Assembly (NCBI RefSeq): GCF_032854445.1
Contig: NW_027018170.1
Span: forward strand, 1-64,000
From: Liolophura sinensis
Taxonomy: Eukaryota; Mollusca; Polyplacophora; Chitonida; Chitonidae
Length of the DNA stretch: 64,000 nt
Reading direction: 5' to 3'
Of this stretch, positions 36,616-50,913 are shown piece by piece (the stretch's first letter is position 1; every line of letters begins with the position of its first letter). Below the pieces are notes generated by a model, which saw only the letters and a program-made list of their open reading frames with translations, was not told the origin of the DNA and made no database searches. The position numbers and the translations under genes were made by a program.

Positions 36616-39600
36616 ATGTGCCCTTCGGTAGCCCAGACGACGTCAAATCTTTGGGCCAAGCCCATTTAACTCACCCAACAAATGTCTTACTTCTAAGTCG
36701 AAGACAAACTCAATGTCTTTATCTACATGTAGAAAAACCACACCATTTGTATATAAAAAAAACACAAGGTACATGACACAGTCCGCTGTAAAAAGTACAA
36801 TTGAACACTGACCCACATCAATAAGGTGCCGAAAGATGCGCAATTGGGCCAGGCATCTCCAGCTGTTGAAAAATTGCAAATTTCTATGGTTTCCATGGAG
36901 CAAGAGCCGTTGCTGGGCACGTGATCTTGACATCATTGATTATTCATTTGTGGCTACAGCCAAAAGTATTGGTCGGAGAGCAACGCGGTTTGCAGCATTC
37001 GATTTCTCGTCACAAAATACGTCGGATTAGCCTCTTACCAGCAGCATTGGAACTGTTTTATTTACTTTTGGATTTTTGCCTGGTCTTTTTGCTAATTGAA
37101 ATCGGCTACATTAACTATGTACAATCGCGACTGGTCATTACTATATTCAACTTTTCATTATAAGTTATGTGCCCTTCGGTAGCCCAGACGACGTCAAATC
37201 TTTGGGCCAAGCCCATTTAACTCACCCAGCAAATGTCTTACTTCTAAGTCGAAGAAAAACTCAATGTCTTTATCTACATGTAGAAAAACCACACCATTTG
37301 TATATAAAAAAAACACAAGGTACTTGATACAATCCGCTGTAAAAAGTACAATTGAACACTGACCCACATCAATAAGGTGCCAAAAGATGCGCAATTTGGC
37401 CAGGCATCTCCAGCTGTTGAAAAATTGCAAATTTCTATGGTTTCCATGGAGTAAGAGCCGTTGCTGGGCACGTGATCTTGACATCATTGATTATTCATTT
37501 GTAGCTACAGCCAAAAGTATTGGTCGGAGAGCAACGCGGTTTGCACCATTCGATTTCTCGTCACAAAATACGTCGGATTAGCCTCTTACCAGCAGCATTG
37601 GAACAGTTTTTCCACTTTTGGATTTTTGCCTGGTCTTTTTGCTAATTGAAATCGGCTACATTAACTATGTACAATCGCGACTGGTCATAACTATATTCAA
37701 CTTTTCATTATAAGTTATGTGCCCTTCGGTAGCCCAGACGACGTCAAATCTTTGGGCCAAGCCCATTTAACTCACCCAGCAAATGTCTTACTTCTAAGTC
37801 GAAGACAATCTCAATGTCTTTATCTACATGTAGAAAAACCACACCATTTGTATTTAAAAAAACACAAGGTACTTGATACAGTCTGCTGTAAAAAGTACAA
37901 TTGAACACTGACCCACATCAATAAGGTGCCAAAGGATGCGGAATTGGGCCAGGCATCTCCAGCTGTTGAAAAATTGCAAATTTCTATGGTTTCCATGGAG
38001 TAAGAGCCGTTGCTGGGCACGTGATCTTGACATCATTGATTATTCATTTGTAGCTACAGCCAAAAGTATTGGTCGGAGAGCAACGCGGTTTGCACCATTC
38101 GATTTCTCGTCACAAAATACGTCGGATTAGCCTCTTACCAGCAGCATTGGAACAGTTTTTCCACTTTTGGATTTTTGCCTGGTCTTTTTGTTAATTGAAA
38201 TCGGCTACATTAACTATGTACAATCGCGACTGGTCATAACTATATTCAACTTTTCATTATAAGTTATGTGCCCTTCGGTAGCCCAGACGACGTCAAATCT
38301 TTGGGCCAAGCCCATTTAACTCACCCAACAAATGTCTTACTTCTAAGTCGAAGACAAACTCAATGTCTTTATCTACATGTAGAAAAACCACACCATTTGT
38401 ATATAAAAAAAACACAAGGTACATGACACAGTCCGCTGTAAAAAGTACAATTGAACACTGACCCACATCAATAAGGTGCCGAAAGATGCGCAATTGGGCC
38501 AGGCATCTGCAGCTGTTGAAAAATTGCAAATTTCTATGGTTTCCATGGAGCAAGAGCCGTTGCTGGGCACGTGATCTTGACATCATTGATTATTCATTTG
38601 TGGCTACAGCCAAAAGTATTGGTCGGAGAGCAACGCGGTTTGCACCATTCGATTTCTCGTCACAAAATACGTCGGATTAGTCTGTTTCCAGCAGCATTGG
38701 AACAGTTTTCCCACTTTTGGATTTTTGCCTGGTCTTTTTGCGATTTGAAATCGGGTACATTAACTATGTACATTCGCGACTGTTCATTACTATATTCAAC
38801 TTTTCATTATAAGTTATGTGCCCTTCGGTAGCCCAGACGACGTCAAATCTTTGGGCCAAGCCCATTTAACTCACCCAACAAATGTCTTACTTCTAAGTCG
38901 AAGACAAACTCAATGTCTTTATCTACATGTAGAAAAACCACACCATTTGTATATAAAAAAAACACAAGGTACATGACACAATCCGCTGTAAAATATACAA
39001 TTGAACACTGACCCACATCAATAAGGTGCCAAAAGATGCGCAATTGGGCCAGGCATCTTCAGCTGTTGAAAAATTGCAAATTTCTATGGTTTCCATGGAT
39101 TAAGAGCCGTTGCTGGGCACGTGATCTTGACATCATTGATTATTCATTTGTGGCTACAGCCAAAAGTATTGGTCGGAGAGCAACGCGGTTTGCACCATTC
39201 GATTTCTCGTCACAAAATACGTCGGATTAGCCTCTTACCAGCAGCATTGGAACAGTTTTTCTATTTTTGGATTTTTGCCTGGTCTTTTTGCGAATTGAAA
39301 TCGGCTACATTAACTATGTACAATCGCGACTGGTCATTACTATATTCAACTTTTCATTATAAGTTATGTGCCCTTCGGTAGCCCAGACGACGTCAAATCT
39401 TTGGGCCAAGCCCATTTAACTCACCCAACAAATGTCTTACTTCTAAGTCGAAGAAAAACTCAATGTCTTTATCTACATGTAGAAAAACCACACCATTTGT
39501 ATATAAAAAAAACACAAGGTACTTGATACAATCCGCTGTAAAAAGTACAATTGAACACTGACCCACATCAATAAGGTGCCAAAGGATGCGCAATTGGGCC

Positions 39601-40160
39601 AGGCATCTCCAGCTGTTGAAAAATTGCAAATTTCCTCGGTTTCCATGGAGTAAGAGCCGTTGCTGGGCACGTGATCTTGACATCATTGATTATTCATTTG
39701 TGGCTACAGCCAAAAGTATTGGTTGGAGAGCAACGCGGTTTGCACCATTCGATTTCTCGTCACAAAATACGTCGGATTAGCCTCTTACCAGCAGCATTGG
39801 AACAGTTTTTCTACTTTTGGATTTTTGCCTGGTCTTTTTGCGAATTGAAATCGGGTACATTAACTATGTACAATCGGGATTGGTCATTACTATATTCAAC
39901 TTTTCATTATAAGTTATGTGCCCTTCGGTAGCCCAGACGACGTCAAATCTTTGGGCCAAGCCCATTTAACTCACCCAGCAAATGTCTTACTTCTAAGTCG
40001 AAGACAAACTCAATGTCTTTATCTACATGTAGAAAAACCACACCATTTGTATATAAAAAAACACAAGGTACTTGATACAATCCGCTGTAAAAAGTAGAAT
40101 TGAACACTGACCCACATCAATAAGGTGCCAAAGGATGCGCAATTGGGCCAGGCATCTCCA
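36067..40160 (+). repeat. Long duplicated segment, copy 1 (about 4.1 kb)
   Basis: The order is A 36067, B/Z chimera 36616, E 37167, A 37717, B 38266 (with catctgcag), C 38816, H 39366 and the left part of an I-like monomer at 39916. Private marks shared with copy 2 about 9900 bp downstream are catctgcag (38506 and 48407), aaatatacaattg (38993 and 48895), aatcgggattgg (39872 and 49772) and aaaagtagaattg (40090 and 49989). The match stops at about 40163, where copy 1 reads gctgttgaaaaactg and copy 2 reads gcttttgaaaaattg. Confidence 0.9.
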
Positions 40161-42115
40161 GCTGTTGAAAAACTGCAAATTTCTATGGTTTCCATGGAGT
40201 AAGAGCCGTTGCTGGGCACGTGATCTTGACATCATTGATTATTCATTTGTAGCTACAGCCAAAAGTATTGGTCGGAGAGCAACGCGGTTTGCACCATTCG
40301 ATTTCTCGTCACAAAATACGTCGGATTAGCCTCTTACCAGCAGCATTGGAACAGTTTTTCCACTTTTGGATTTTTGCCTGGTCTTTTTGCTAATTGAAAT
40401 CGGCTACATTAACTATGTACAATCGCGACTGGTCATTACTATATTCAACTTTTCATTATAAGTTATGTGCCCTTCGGTAGCCCAGACGACGTCAAATCTT
40501 TGGGCCAAGCCCATTTAACTCACCCAGCAAATGTCTTACTTCTAAGTCGAAGAAAAACTCAATGTCTTTATCTACATGTAGAAAAACCAGACCATTTGTA
40601 TATAAAAAAAAACACAAGGTACTTGATACAATCCGCTGTAAAAAGTACAATTGAACACTGACCCACATCAATAAGGTGCCAAAAGATGCGCAATTTGGCC
40701 AGGCATCTCCAGCTGTTGAAAAATTGCAAATTTCTATGGTTTCCATGGAGTAAGAGCCGTTGCTGGGCACGTGATCTTGACATCATTGATTATTCATTTG
40801 TAGCTACAGCCAAAAGTATTGGTCGGAGAGCAACGCGGTTTGCACCATTCGATTTCTCGTCACAAAATACGTCGGATTAGCCTCTTACCAGCAGCATTGG
40901 AACAGTTTTTCCACTTTTGGATTTTTGCCTGGTCTTTTCGCTAATTGAAATCGGCTACATTAACTATGTACAATCGCGACTGGTCATAACTATATTCAAC
41001 TTTTCATTATAAGTTATGTGCCCTTCGGTAGCCCAGACGACGTCAAATCTTTGGGCCAAGCCCATTTAACTCACCCAGCAAATGTCTTACTTCTAAGTCG
41101 AAGACAATCTCAATGTCTTTATCTACATGTAGAAAAGCCACACCATTTGTATTTAAAAAAACACAAGGTACTTGATACAGTCTGCTGTAAAAAGTACAAT
41201 TGAACACTGACCCACATCAATAAGGTGCCAAAGGATGCGGAATTGGGCCAGGCATCTCCAGCTGTTGAAAAATTGCAAATTTCTATGGTTTCCATGGAGT
41301 AAGAGCCGTTGCTGGGCACGTGATCTTGACATCATTGATTATTCATTTGTAGCTACAGCCAAAAGTATTGGTCGGAGAGCAACGCGGTTTGCACCATTCG
41401 ATTTCTCGTCACAAAATACGTCGGATTAGCCTCTTACCAGCAGCATTGGAACAGTTTTTCCACTTTTGGATTTTTGCCTGGTCTTTTTGTTAATTGAAAT
41501 CGGCTACATTAACTATGTACAATCGCGACTGGTCATAACTATATTCAACTTTTCATTATAAGTTATGTGCCCTTCGGTAGCCCAGACGACGTCAAATCTT
41601 TGGGCCAAGCCCATTTAACTCACCCAACAAATGTCTTACTTCTAAGTCGAAGACAAACTCAATGTCTTTATCTACATGTAGAAAAACCACACCATTTGTA
41701 TATAAAAAAAACACAAGGTACATGACACAGTCCGCTGTAAAAAGTACAATTGAACACTGACCCACATCAATAAGGTGCCGAAAGATGCGCAATTGGGCCA
41801 GGCATCTGCAGCTGTTGAAAAATTGCAAATTTCTATGGTTTCCATGGAGCAAGAGCCGTTGCTGGGCACGTGATCTTGACATCATTGATTATTCATTTGT
41901 GGCTACAGCCAAAAGTATTGGTCGGAGAGCAACGCGGTTTGCAGCATTCGATTTCTCGTCACAAAATACGTCGGATTAGCCTCTTACCAGCAGCATTGGA
42001 ACTGTTTTTTTTACTTTTGGATTTTTGCCTGGTCTTTTTGCTAATTGAAATCGGCTACATTAACTATGTACAATCGCGACTGGTCATTACTATATTCAAC
42101 TTTTCATTATAAGTT
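40161..42115 (+). repeat. E-like tail, E, A and B/Z chimera
   Basis: The monomer starting at 39916 changes from I-like to E-like at about 40163. E (40465, aaccagacc), A (41016) and a B/Z chimera (41565, catctgcag and cagcattcg) follow. One substitution, cttttcgctaattg near 40937, is private. Confidence 0.8.
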
Positions 42116-44864
42116 ATGTGCCCTTCGGTAGCCCAGACGACGTCAAATCTTTGGGCCAAGCCCATTTAACTCACCCAGCAAATGTCTTACTTCTAAGTCG
42201 AAGAAAAACTCAATGTCTTTATCTACATGTAGAAAAACCAGACCATTTGTATATAAAAAAAACACAAGGTACTTGATACAATCCGCTGTAAAAAGTACAA
42301 TTGAACACTGACCCACATCAATAAGGTGCCAAAGGATGCGCAATTGGGCCAGGCATCTCCAGCTGTTGAAAAATTGCAAATTTCTATGGTTTCCATGGAG
42401 TAAGAGCCGTTGCTGGGCACGTGATCTTGACATCATTGATTATTCATTTGTAGCTACAGCCAAAAGTATTGGTCGGAGAGCAACGCGGTTTGCACCATTC
42501 GATTTCTCGTCACAAAATACGTCGGATTAGCCTCTTACCAGCAGCATTGGAACAGTTTTTCCACTTTTGGATTTTTGCCTGGTCTTTTTGTTAATTGAAA
42601 TCGGCTACATTAACTATGTACAATCGCGACTGGTCATAACTATATTCAACTTTTCATTATAAGTTATGTGCCCTTCGGTAGCCCAGACGACGTCAAATCT
42701 TTGGGCCAAGCCCATTTAACTCACCCAACAAATGTCTTACTTCTAAGTCGAAGACAAACTCAATGTCTTTATCTACATGTAGAAAAACCACACCATTTGT
42801 ATATAAAAAAAACACAAGGTACATGACACAGTCCGCTGTAAAAAGTACAATTGAACACTGACCCACATCAATAAGGTGCCGAAAGATGCGCAATTGGGCC
42901 AGGCATCTCCAGCTGTTGAAAAATTGCAAATTTCTATGGTTTCCATGGAGCAAGAGCCGTTGATGGGCACGTGATCTTGACATCATTGATTATTCATTTG
43001 TGGCTACAGCCAAAAGTATTGGTCGGAGAGCAACGCGGTTTGCACCATTCGATTTCTCGTCACAAAATACGTCGGATTAGTCTGTTTCCAGCAGCATTGG
43101 AACAGTTTTCCCACTTTTGGATTTTTGCCTGGTCTTTTTGCGATTTGAAATCGGGTACATTAACTATGTACATTCGCGACTGTTCATTACTATATTCAAC
43201 TTTTCATTATAAGTTATGTGCCCTTCGGTAGCCCAGACGACGTCAAATCTTTGGGCCAAGCCCATTTAACTCACCCAGCAAATGTCTTACTTCTAAGTCG
43301 AAGAAAAACTCAATGTCTTTATCTACATGTAGAAAAACCACACCATTTGTATATAAAAAAAACACAAGGTACTTGATACAATCCGCTGTAAAAAGTACAA
43401 TTGAACACTGACCCACATCAATAAGGTGCCAAAAGATGCGCAATTGGGCCAGGCATCTCCAGCTGTTGAAAAATTGCAAATTTCCTCGGTTTCCATGGAG
43501 TAAGAGCCGTTGCTGGGCACGTGATCTTGACATCATTGATTATTCATTTGTGGCTACAGCCAAAAGTATTGGTTGGAGAGCAACGCGGTTTGCACCATTC
43601 GATTTCTCGTCACAAAATACGTCGGATTAGCCTCTTACCAGCAGCATTGGAACAGTTTTTCTACTTTTGGATTTTTGCCTGGTCTTTTTGCGAATTGAAA
43701 TCGGCTACATTAACTATGTACAATCGCGACTAGTCATTACTATATACAACTTTTCATTATAAGTTATGTGCCCTTCGGTAGCCCAGACGACGTCAAATCT
43801 TTGGGCCAAGCCCATTTAACTCACCCAGCAAATGTCTTACTTCTAAGTCGAAGAAAAACTCAATGTCTTTATCTACATGTAGAAAAACCACACCATTTGT
43901 ATATAAAAAAAACACAAGGTACTTGATACAATCCGCTGTAAAAAGTACAATTGAACACTGACCCACATCAATAAGGTGCCAAAGGATGCGCAATTTGGCC
44001 AGGCATCTCCAGCTGTTGAAAAATTGCAAATTTCTATGGTTTCCATGGAGTAAGAGCCGTTGCTGGGCACGTGATCTTGACATCATTGATTATTCATTTG
44101 TAGCTACAGCCAAAAGTATTGGTCGGAGAGCAACGCGGTTTGCACCATTCGATTTCTCGTCACAAAATACGTCGGATTAGCCTCTTACCAGCAGCATTGG
44201 AACAGTTTTTCCACTTTTGGATTTTTGCCTGGTCTTTTTGCTAATTGAAATCGGCTACATTAACTATGTACAATCGCGACTGGTCATAACTATATTCAAC
44301 TTTTCATTATAAGTTATGTGCCCTTCGGTAGCCCAGACGACGTCAAATCTTTGGGCCAAGCCCATTTAACTCACCCAGCAAATGTCTTACTTCTAAGTCG
44401 AAGACAATCTCAATGTCTTTATCTACATGTAGAAAAGCCACACCATTTGTATTTAAAAAAACACAAGGTACTTGATACAGTCTGCTGTAAAAAGTACAAT
44501 TGAACACTGACCCACATCAATAAGGTGCCAAAGGATGCGGAATTGGGCCAGGCATCTCCAGCTGTTGAAAAATTGCAAATTTCTATGGTTTCCATGGAGT
44601 AAGAGCCGTTGCTGGGCACGTGATCTTGACATCATTGATTATTCATTTGTAGCTACAGCCAAAAGTATTGGTCGGAGAGCAACGCGGTTTGCACCATTCG
44701 ATTTCTCGTCACAAAATACGTCGGATTAGCCTCTTACCAGCAGCATTGGAACAGTTTTTCCACTTTTGGATTTTTGCCTGGTCTTTTTGTTAATTGAAAT
44801 CGGCTACATTAACTATGTACAATCGCGACTGGTCATTACTATATTCAACTTTTCATTATAAGTT
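42116..44864 (+). repeat. Five-monomer unit P-B-D-E-A, copy 2
   Basis: P 42116, B with ttgatgggc 42666, D 43216, E 43766 and A 44316 match 33867-36615. The A monomer at 44316 ends in ggtcattac. That is the state of A at 33318, not of A at 36067, so the copy passes back into the upstream part of the source segment at this point. Confidence 0.88.
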
Positions 44865-45965
44865 ATGTGCCCTTCGGTAGCCCAGACGACGTCAAATCTT
44901 TGGGCCAAGCCCATTTAACTCACCCAGCAAATGTCTTACTTCTAAGTCGAAGAAAAACTCAATGTCTTTATCTACATGTAGAAAAACCAGACCATTTGTA
45001 TATAAAAAAAACACAAGGTACTTGATACAATCCGCTGTAAAAAGTACAATTGAACACTGACCCACATCAATAAGGTGCCAAAGGATGCGCAATTGGGCCA
45101 GGCATCTCCAGCTGTTGAAAAATTGCAAATTTCTATGGTTTCCATGGAGTAAGAGCCGTTGCTGGGCACGTGATCTTGACATCATTGATTATTCATTTGT
45201 AGCTACAGCCAAAAGTATTGGTCGGAGAGCAACGCGGTTTGCACCATTCGATTTCTCGTCACAAAATACGTCGGATTAGCCTCTTACCAGCAGCATTGGA
45301 ACAGTTTTTCCACTTTTGGATTTTTGCCTGGTCTTTTTGTTAATTGAAATCGGCTACATTAACTATGTACAATCGCGACTGGTCATAACTATATTCAACT
45401 TTTCATTATAAGTTATGTGCCCTTCGGTAGCCCAGACGACGTCAAATCTTTGGGCCAAGCCCATTTAACTCACCCAACAAATGTCTTACTTCTAAGTCGA
45501 AGACAAACTCAATGTCTTTATCTACATGTAGAAAAACCACACCATTTGTATATAAAAAAAAACACAAGGTACATGACACAGTCCGCTGTAAAAAGTACAA
45601 TTGAACACTGACCCACATCAATAAGGTGCCGAAAGATGCGCAATTGGGCCAGGCATCTCCAGCTGTTGAAAAATTGCAAATTTCTATGGTTTCCATGGAG
45701 CAAGAGCCGTTGATGGGCACGTGATCTTGACATCATTGATTATTCATTTGTGGCTACAGCCAAAAGTATTGGTCGGAGAGCAACGCGGTTTGCACCATTC
45801 GATTTCTCGTCACAAAATACGTCGGATTAGTCTGTTTCCAGCAGCATTGGAACAGTTTTCCCACTTTTGGATTTTTGCCTGGTCTTTTTGCGATTTGAAA
45901 TCGGGTACATTAACTATGTACATTCGCGACTGTTCATTACTATATTCAACTTTTCATTATAAGTT
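44865..45965 (+). repeat. Extra P-B pair, third partial copy of the P-B-D-E-A unit
   Basis: P at 44865 and B with ttgatgggc at 45415 follow the A monomer at 44316 and so repeat 33318-34966. The sequence then jumps to an A monomer at 45966 that matches 36067. Relative to 33867-40160, the segment 42116-50061 therefore holds a three-monomer (about 1650 bp) insertion made of A-P-B. Confidence 0.85.
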
Positions 45966-48900
45966 ATGTGCCCTTCGGTAGCCCAGACGACGTCAAATCT
46001 TTGGGCCAAGCCCATTTAACTCACCCAGCAAATGTCTTACTTCTAAGTCGAAGACAATCTCAATGTCTTTATCTACATGTAGAAAAGCCACACCATTTGT
46101 ATTTAAAAAAACACAAGGTACTTGATACAGTCTGCTGTAAAAAAGTACAATTGAACACTGACCCACATCAATAAGGTGCCAAAGGATGCGGAATTGGGCC
46201 AGGCATCTCCAGCTGTTGAAAAATTGCAAATTTCTATGGTTTCCATGGAGTAAGAGCCGTTGCTGGGCACGTGATCTTGACATCATTGATTATTCATTTG
46301 TAGCTACAGCCAAAAGTATTGGTCGGAGAGCAACGCGGTTTGCACCATTCGATTTCTCGTCACAAAATACGTCGGATTAGCCTCTTACCAGCAGCATTGG
46401 AACAGTTTTTCCACTTTTGGATTTTTGCCTGGTCTTTTTGTTAATTGAAATCGGCTACATTAACTATGTACAATCGCGACTGGTCATAACTATATTCAAC
46501 TTTTCATTATAAGTTATGTGCCCTTCGGTAGCCCAGACGACGTCAAATCTTTGGGCCAAGCCCATTTAACTCACCCAACAAATGTCTTACTTCTAAGTCG
46601 AAGACAAACTCAATGTCTTTATCTACATGTAGAAAAACCACACCATTTGTATATAAAAAAAACACAAGGTACATGACACAGTCCGCTGTAAAAAGTACAA
46701 TTGAACACTGACCCACATCAATAAGGTGCCGAAAGATGCGCAATTGGGCCAGGCATCTCCAGCTGTTGAAAAAATTGCAAATTTCTATGGTTTCCATGGA
46801 GCAAGAGCCGTTGCTGGGCACGTGATCTTGACATCATTGATTATTCATTTGTGGCTACAGCCAAAAGTATTGGTCGGAGAGCAACGCGGTTTGCAGCATT
46901 CGATTTCTCGTCACAAAATACGTCGGATTAGCCTCTTACCAGCAGCATTGGAACTGTTTTTTTTACTTTTGGATTTTTGCCTGGTCTTTTTGCTAATTGA
47001 AATCGGCTACATTAACTATGTACAATCGCGACTGGTCATTACTATATTCAACTTTTCATTATAAGTTATGTGCCCTTCGGTAGCCCAGACGACGTCAAAT
47101 CTTTGGGCCAAGCCCATTTAACTCACCCAGCAAATGTCTTACTTCTAAGTCGAAGAAAAACTCAATGTCTTTATCTACATGTAGAAAAAACCACACCATT
47201 TGTATATAAAAAAAACACAAGGTACTTGATACAATCCGCTGTAAAAAGTACAATTGAACACTGACCCACATCAATAAGGTGCCAAAAGATGCGCAATTTG
47301 GCCAGGCATCTCCAGCTGTTGAAAAATTGCAAATTTCTATGGTTTCCATGGAGTAAGAGCCGTTGCTGGGCACGTGATCTTGACATCATTGATTATTCAT
47401 TTGTAGCTACAGCCAAAAGTATTGGTCGGAGAGCAACGCGGTTTGCACCATTCGATTTCTCGTCACAAAATACGTCGGATTAGCCTCTTACCAGCAGCAT
47501 TGGAACAGTTTTTCCACTTTTGGATTTTTGCCTGGTCTTTTTGCTAATTGAAATCGGCTACATTAACTATGTACAATCGCGACTGGTCATAACTATATTC
47601 AACTTTTCATTATAAGTTATGTGCCCTTCGGTAGCCCAGACGACGTCAAATCTTTGGGCCAAGCCCATTTAACTCACCCAGCAAATGTCTTACTTCTAAG
47701 TCGAAGACAATCTCAATGTCTTTATCTACATGTAGAAAAACCACACCATTTGTATTTAAAAAAACACAAGGTACTTGATACAGTCTGCTGTAAAAAGTAC
47801 AATTGAACACTGACCCACATCAATAAGGTGCCAAAGGATGCGGAATTGGCCAGGCATCTCCAGCTGTTGAAAAATTGCAAATTTCTATGGTTTCCATGGA
47901 GTAAGAGCCGTTGCTGGGCACGTGATCTTGACATCATTGATTATTCATTTGTAGCTACAGCCAAAAGTATTGGTCGGAGAGCAACGCGGTTTGCACCATT
48001 CGATTTCTCGTCACAAAATACGTCGGATTAGCCTCTTACCAGCAGCATTGGAACAGTTTTTCCACTTTTGGATTTTTGCCTGGTCTTTTTGTTAATTGAA
48101 ATCGGCTACATTAACTATGTACAATCGCGACTGGTCATAACTATATTCAACTTTTCATTATAAGTTATGTGCCCTTCGGTAGCCCAGACGACGTCAAATC
48201 TTTGGGCCAAGCCCATTTAACTCACCCAACAAATGTCTTACTTCTAAGTCGAAGACAAACTCAATGTCTTTATCTACATGTAGAAAAACCACACCATTTG
48301 TATATAAAAAAAACACAAGGTACATGACACAGTCCGCTGTAAAAAGTACAATTGAACACTGACCCACATCAATAAGGTGCCGAAAGATGCGCAATTGGGC
48401 CAGGCATCTGCAGCTGTTGAAAAATTGCAAATTTCTATGGTTTCCATGGAGCAAGAGCCGTTGCTGGGCACGTGATCTTGACAATCATTGATTATTCATT
48501 TGTGGCTACAGCCAAAAGTATTGGTCGGAGAGCAACGCGGTTTGCACCATTCGATTTCTCGTCACAAAATACGTCGGATTAGTCTGTTTCCAGCAGCATT
48601 GGAACAGTTTTCCCACTTTTGGATTTTTGCCTGGTCTTTTTGCGATTTGAAATCGGGTACATTAACTATGTACATTCGCGACTGTTCATTACTATATTCA
48701 ACTTTTCATTATAAGTTATGTGCCCTTCGGTAGCCCAGACGACGTCCAAATCTTTGGGCCAAGCCCATTTAACTCACCCAACAAATGTCTTACTTCTAAG
48801 TCGAAGACAAACTCAATGTCTTTATCTACATGTAGAAAAACCACACCATTTGTATATAAAAAAAACACAAGGTACATGACACAATCCGCTGTAAAATATA

Positions 48901-50061
48901 CAATTGAACACTGACCCACATCAATAAGGTGCCAAAGATGCGCAATTGGGCCAGGCATCTTCAGCTGTTGAAAAATTGCAAATTTCTATGGTTTCCATGG
49001 ATTAAGAAGCCGTTGCTGGGCACGTGATCTTGACATCATTGATTATTCATTTGTGGCTACAGCCAAAAGTATGGTCGGAGAGCAACGCGGTTTGCACCAT
49101 TCGATTTCTCGTCACAAAATACGTCGGATTAGCCTCTTACCAGCAGCATTGGAACAGTTTTTCTATTTTTGGATTTTTGCCTGGTCTTTTTGCGAATTGA
49201 AATCGGCTACATTAACTATGTACAATCGCGACTGGTCATTACTATATTCAACTTTTCATTATAAGTTATGTGCCCTTCGGTAGCCCAGACGACGTCAAAT
49301 CTTTGGGCCAAGCCCATTTAACTCACCCAACAAATGTCTTACTTCTAAGTCGAAGAAAAACTCAATGTCTTTATCTACATGTAGAAAAACCACACCATTT
49401 GTATATAAAAAAAACACAAGGTACTTGATACAATCCGCTGTAAAAAGTACAATTGAACACTGACCCACATCAATAAGGTGCCAAAGGATGCGCAATTGGG
49501 CCAGGCATCTCCAGCTGTTGAAAATTGCAATTTCCTCGGTTTCCATGGAGTAAGAGCCGTTGCTGGCACGTGATCTTGACATCATTGATTATTCATTTGT
49601 GGCTACAGCCAAAAGTATTGGTTGGAGAGCAACGCGGTTTGCACCATTCGATTTCTCGTCACAAAATACGTCGGATTAGCCTCTTACCAGCAGCATTGGA
49701 ACAGTTTTTCTACTTTTGGATTTTTGCCTGGTCTTTTTGCGAATTGAAATCGGGTACATTAACTATGTACAATCGGGATTGGTCATTACTATATTCAACT
49801 TTTCATTATAAGTTATGTGCCCTTCGGTAGCCCAGACGACGTCAAATCTTTGGGCCAAGCCCATTTAACTCACCCAGCAAATGTCTTACTTCTAAGTCGA
49901 AGACAAACTCAATGTCTTTATCTACATGTAGAAAAACCACACCATTTGTATATAAAAAAACACAAGGTACTTGATACAATCCGCTGTAAAAAGTAGAATT
50001 GAACACTGACCCACATCAATAAGGTGCCAAAGGATGCGCAATTGGGCCAGGCATCTCCAGC
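45966..50061 (+). repeat. Long duplicated segment, copy 2 (about 4.1 kb)
   Basis: The order A 45966, B/Z 46516, E 47068, A 47619, B 48167, C 48718, H 49268 and the left part of I 49815 repeats 36067-40160. Nearly all differences between the copies are single-base indels in this copy: about 46145, 46768, 47848, 48483, 48746, 48934, 49008, 49071, 49522, 49530 and 49566. I saw few substitutions, one being the poly-T interruption at about 37060 in copy 1. That error profile points to an unpolished assembly rather than to decay. Confidence 0.9.
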
Positions 50062-50913
50062 TTTTGAAAAATTGCAAATTTCCTTGGTTTCCATGGAGTA
50101 AGAGCCGTTGCTGGGCACGTGATCTTGACATCATTGATTATTCATTTGTGGCTACAGCCAAAAGTATTGGTCGGAGAGCAGCGCAGTTTGCACCATTCGA
50201 TTTCTCGTCACAAAATACGTCGGATTAGCATCTTACCAGCAGCATTGGAACAGTTTTTCAACTTTTGGATTTTTGCCTGGTCTTTTTGCGAATTGAAATC
50301 GGCTACATTAACTATGTACAATCGGGACTGCTCATTACTATATTCAACTTTTCATTATAAGTTATGTGCCCTTCGGTAGCCCTGACGACGTCAAATCTTT
50401 GGGCCAAGCCCATTTAACTCACCCAGCAAATGTCTTACTTCTAAGTCGAAGAAAAACTCAATGTCTTTATCTACATGTAGAAAAACCACACCATTTGTAT
50501 ATAAAAAAAACAAAAGGTACTTGATACAATCCGCTGTAAAAAGTACAATTGAACACTGACCCACATCAATAAGGTGCCAAAAGATGCGCAATTGGGCCAG
50601 GCATCTCCAGCTGTTGAAAAATTGCAAATTTCCTTGGTTTCCATGGAGTAAGAGCCGTTGCTAGGCACGTGATCTTGACATAATTGATTATTCATTTGTG
50701 GCTACAGCCAAAAAAATTGGTCGGAAAGTAACGCGGTTTGCACCATTCGATTTCTCGTCACAAAATACGTCGGATTAGCCTCTTTCCAGCAGCATTGGAA
50801 CAGTTTTCCCACTTTTGGATTTTTGCCTGGTCTTTTTGCGAATTGAAATCGGGTACATTAACTATGTACATTCGCGACTGTTCATTACTATATTCAACTT
50901 TTCATTATAAGTT
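49815..50913 (+). repeat. I-J monomer pair outside the seven-monomer repeat
   Basis: The right part of the copy at 49815 (gcttttg, agcgcag, gcatcttacc) and the copy at 50364 (ccctgacgac, cataattg, ccaaaaaaattgg) match I and J of the seven-monomer repeats at 19566-20664. The I copy here has tttttcaac and the J copy has ctaggcacg. This places members of the 7-mer family more than 25 kb away from its two intact copies. Confidence 0.85.
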
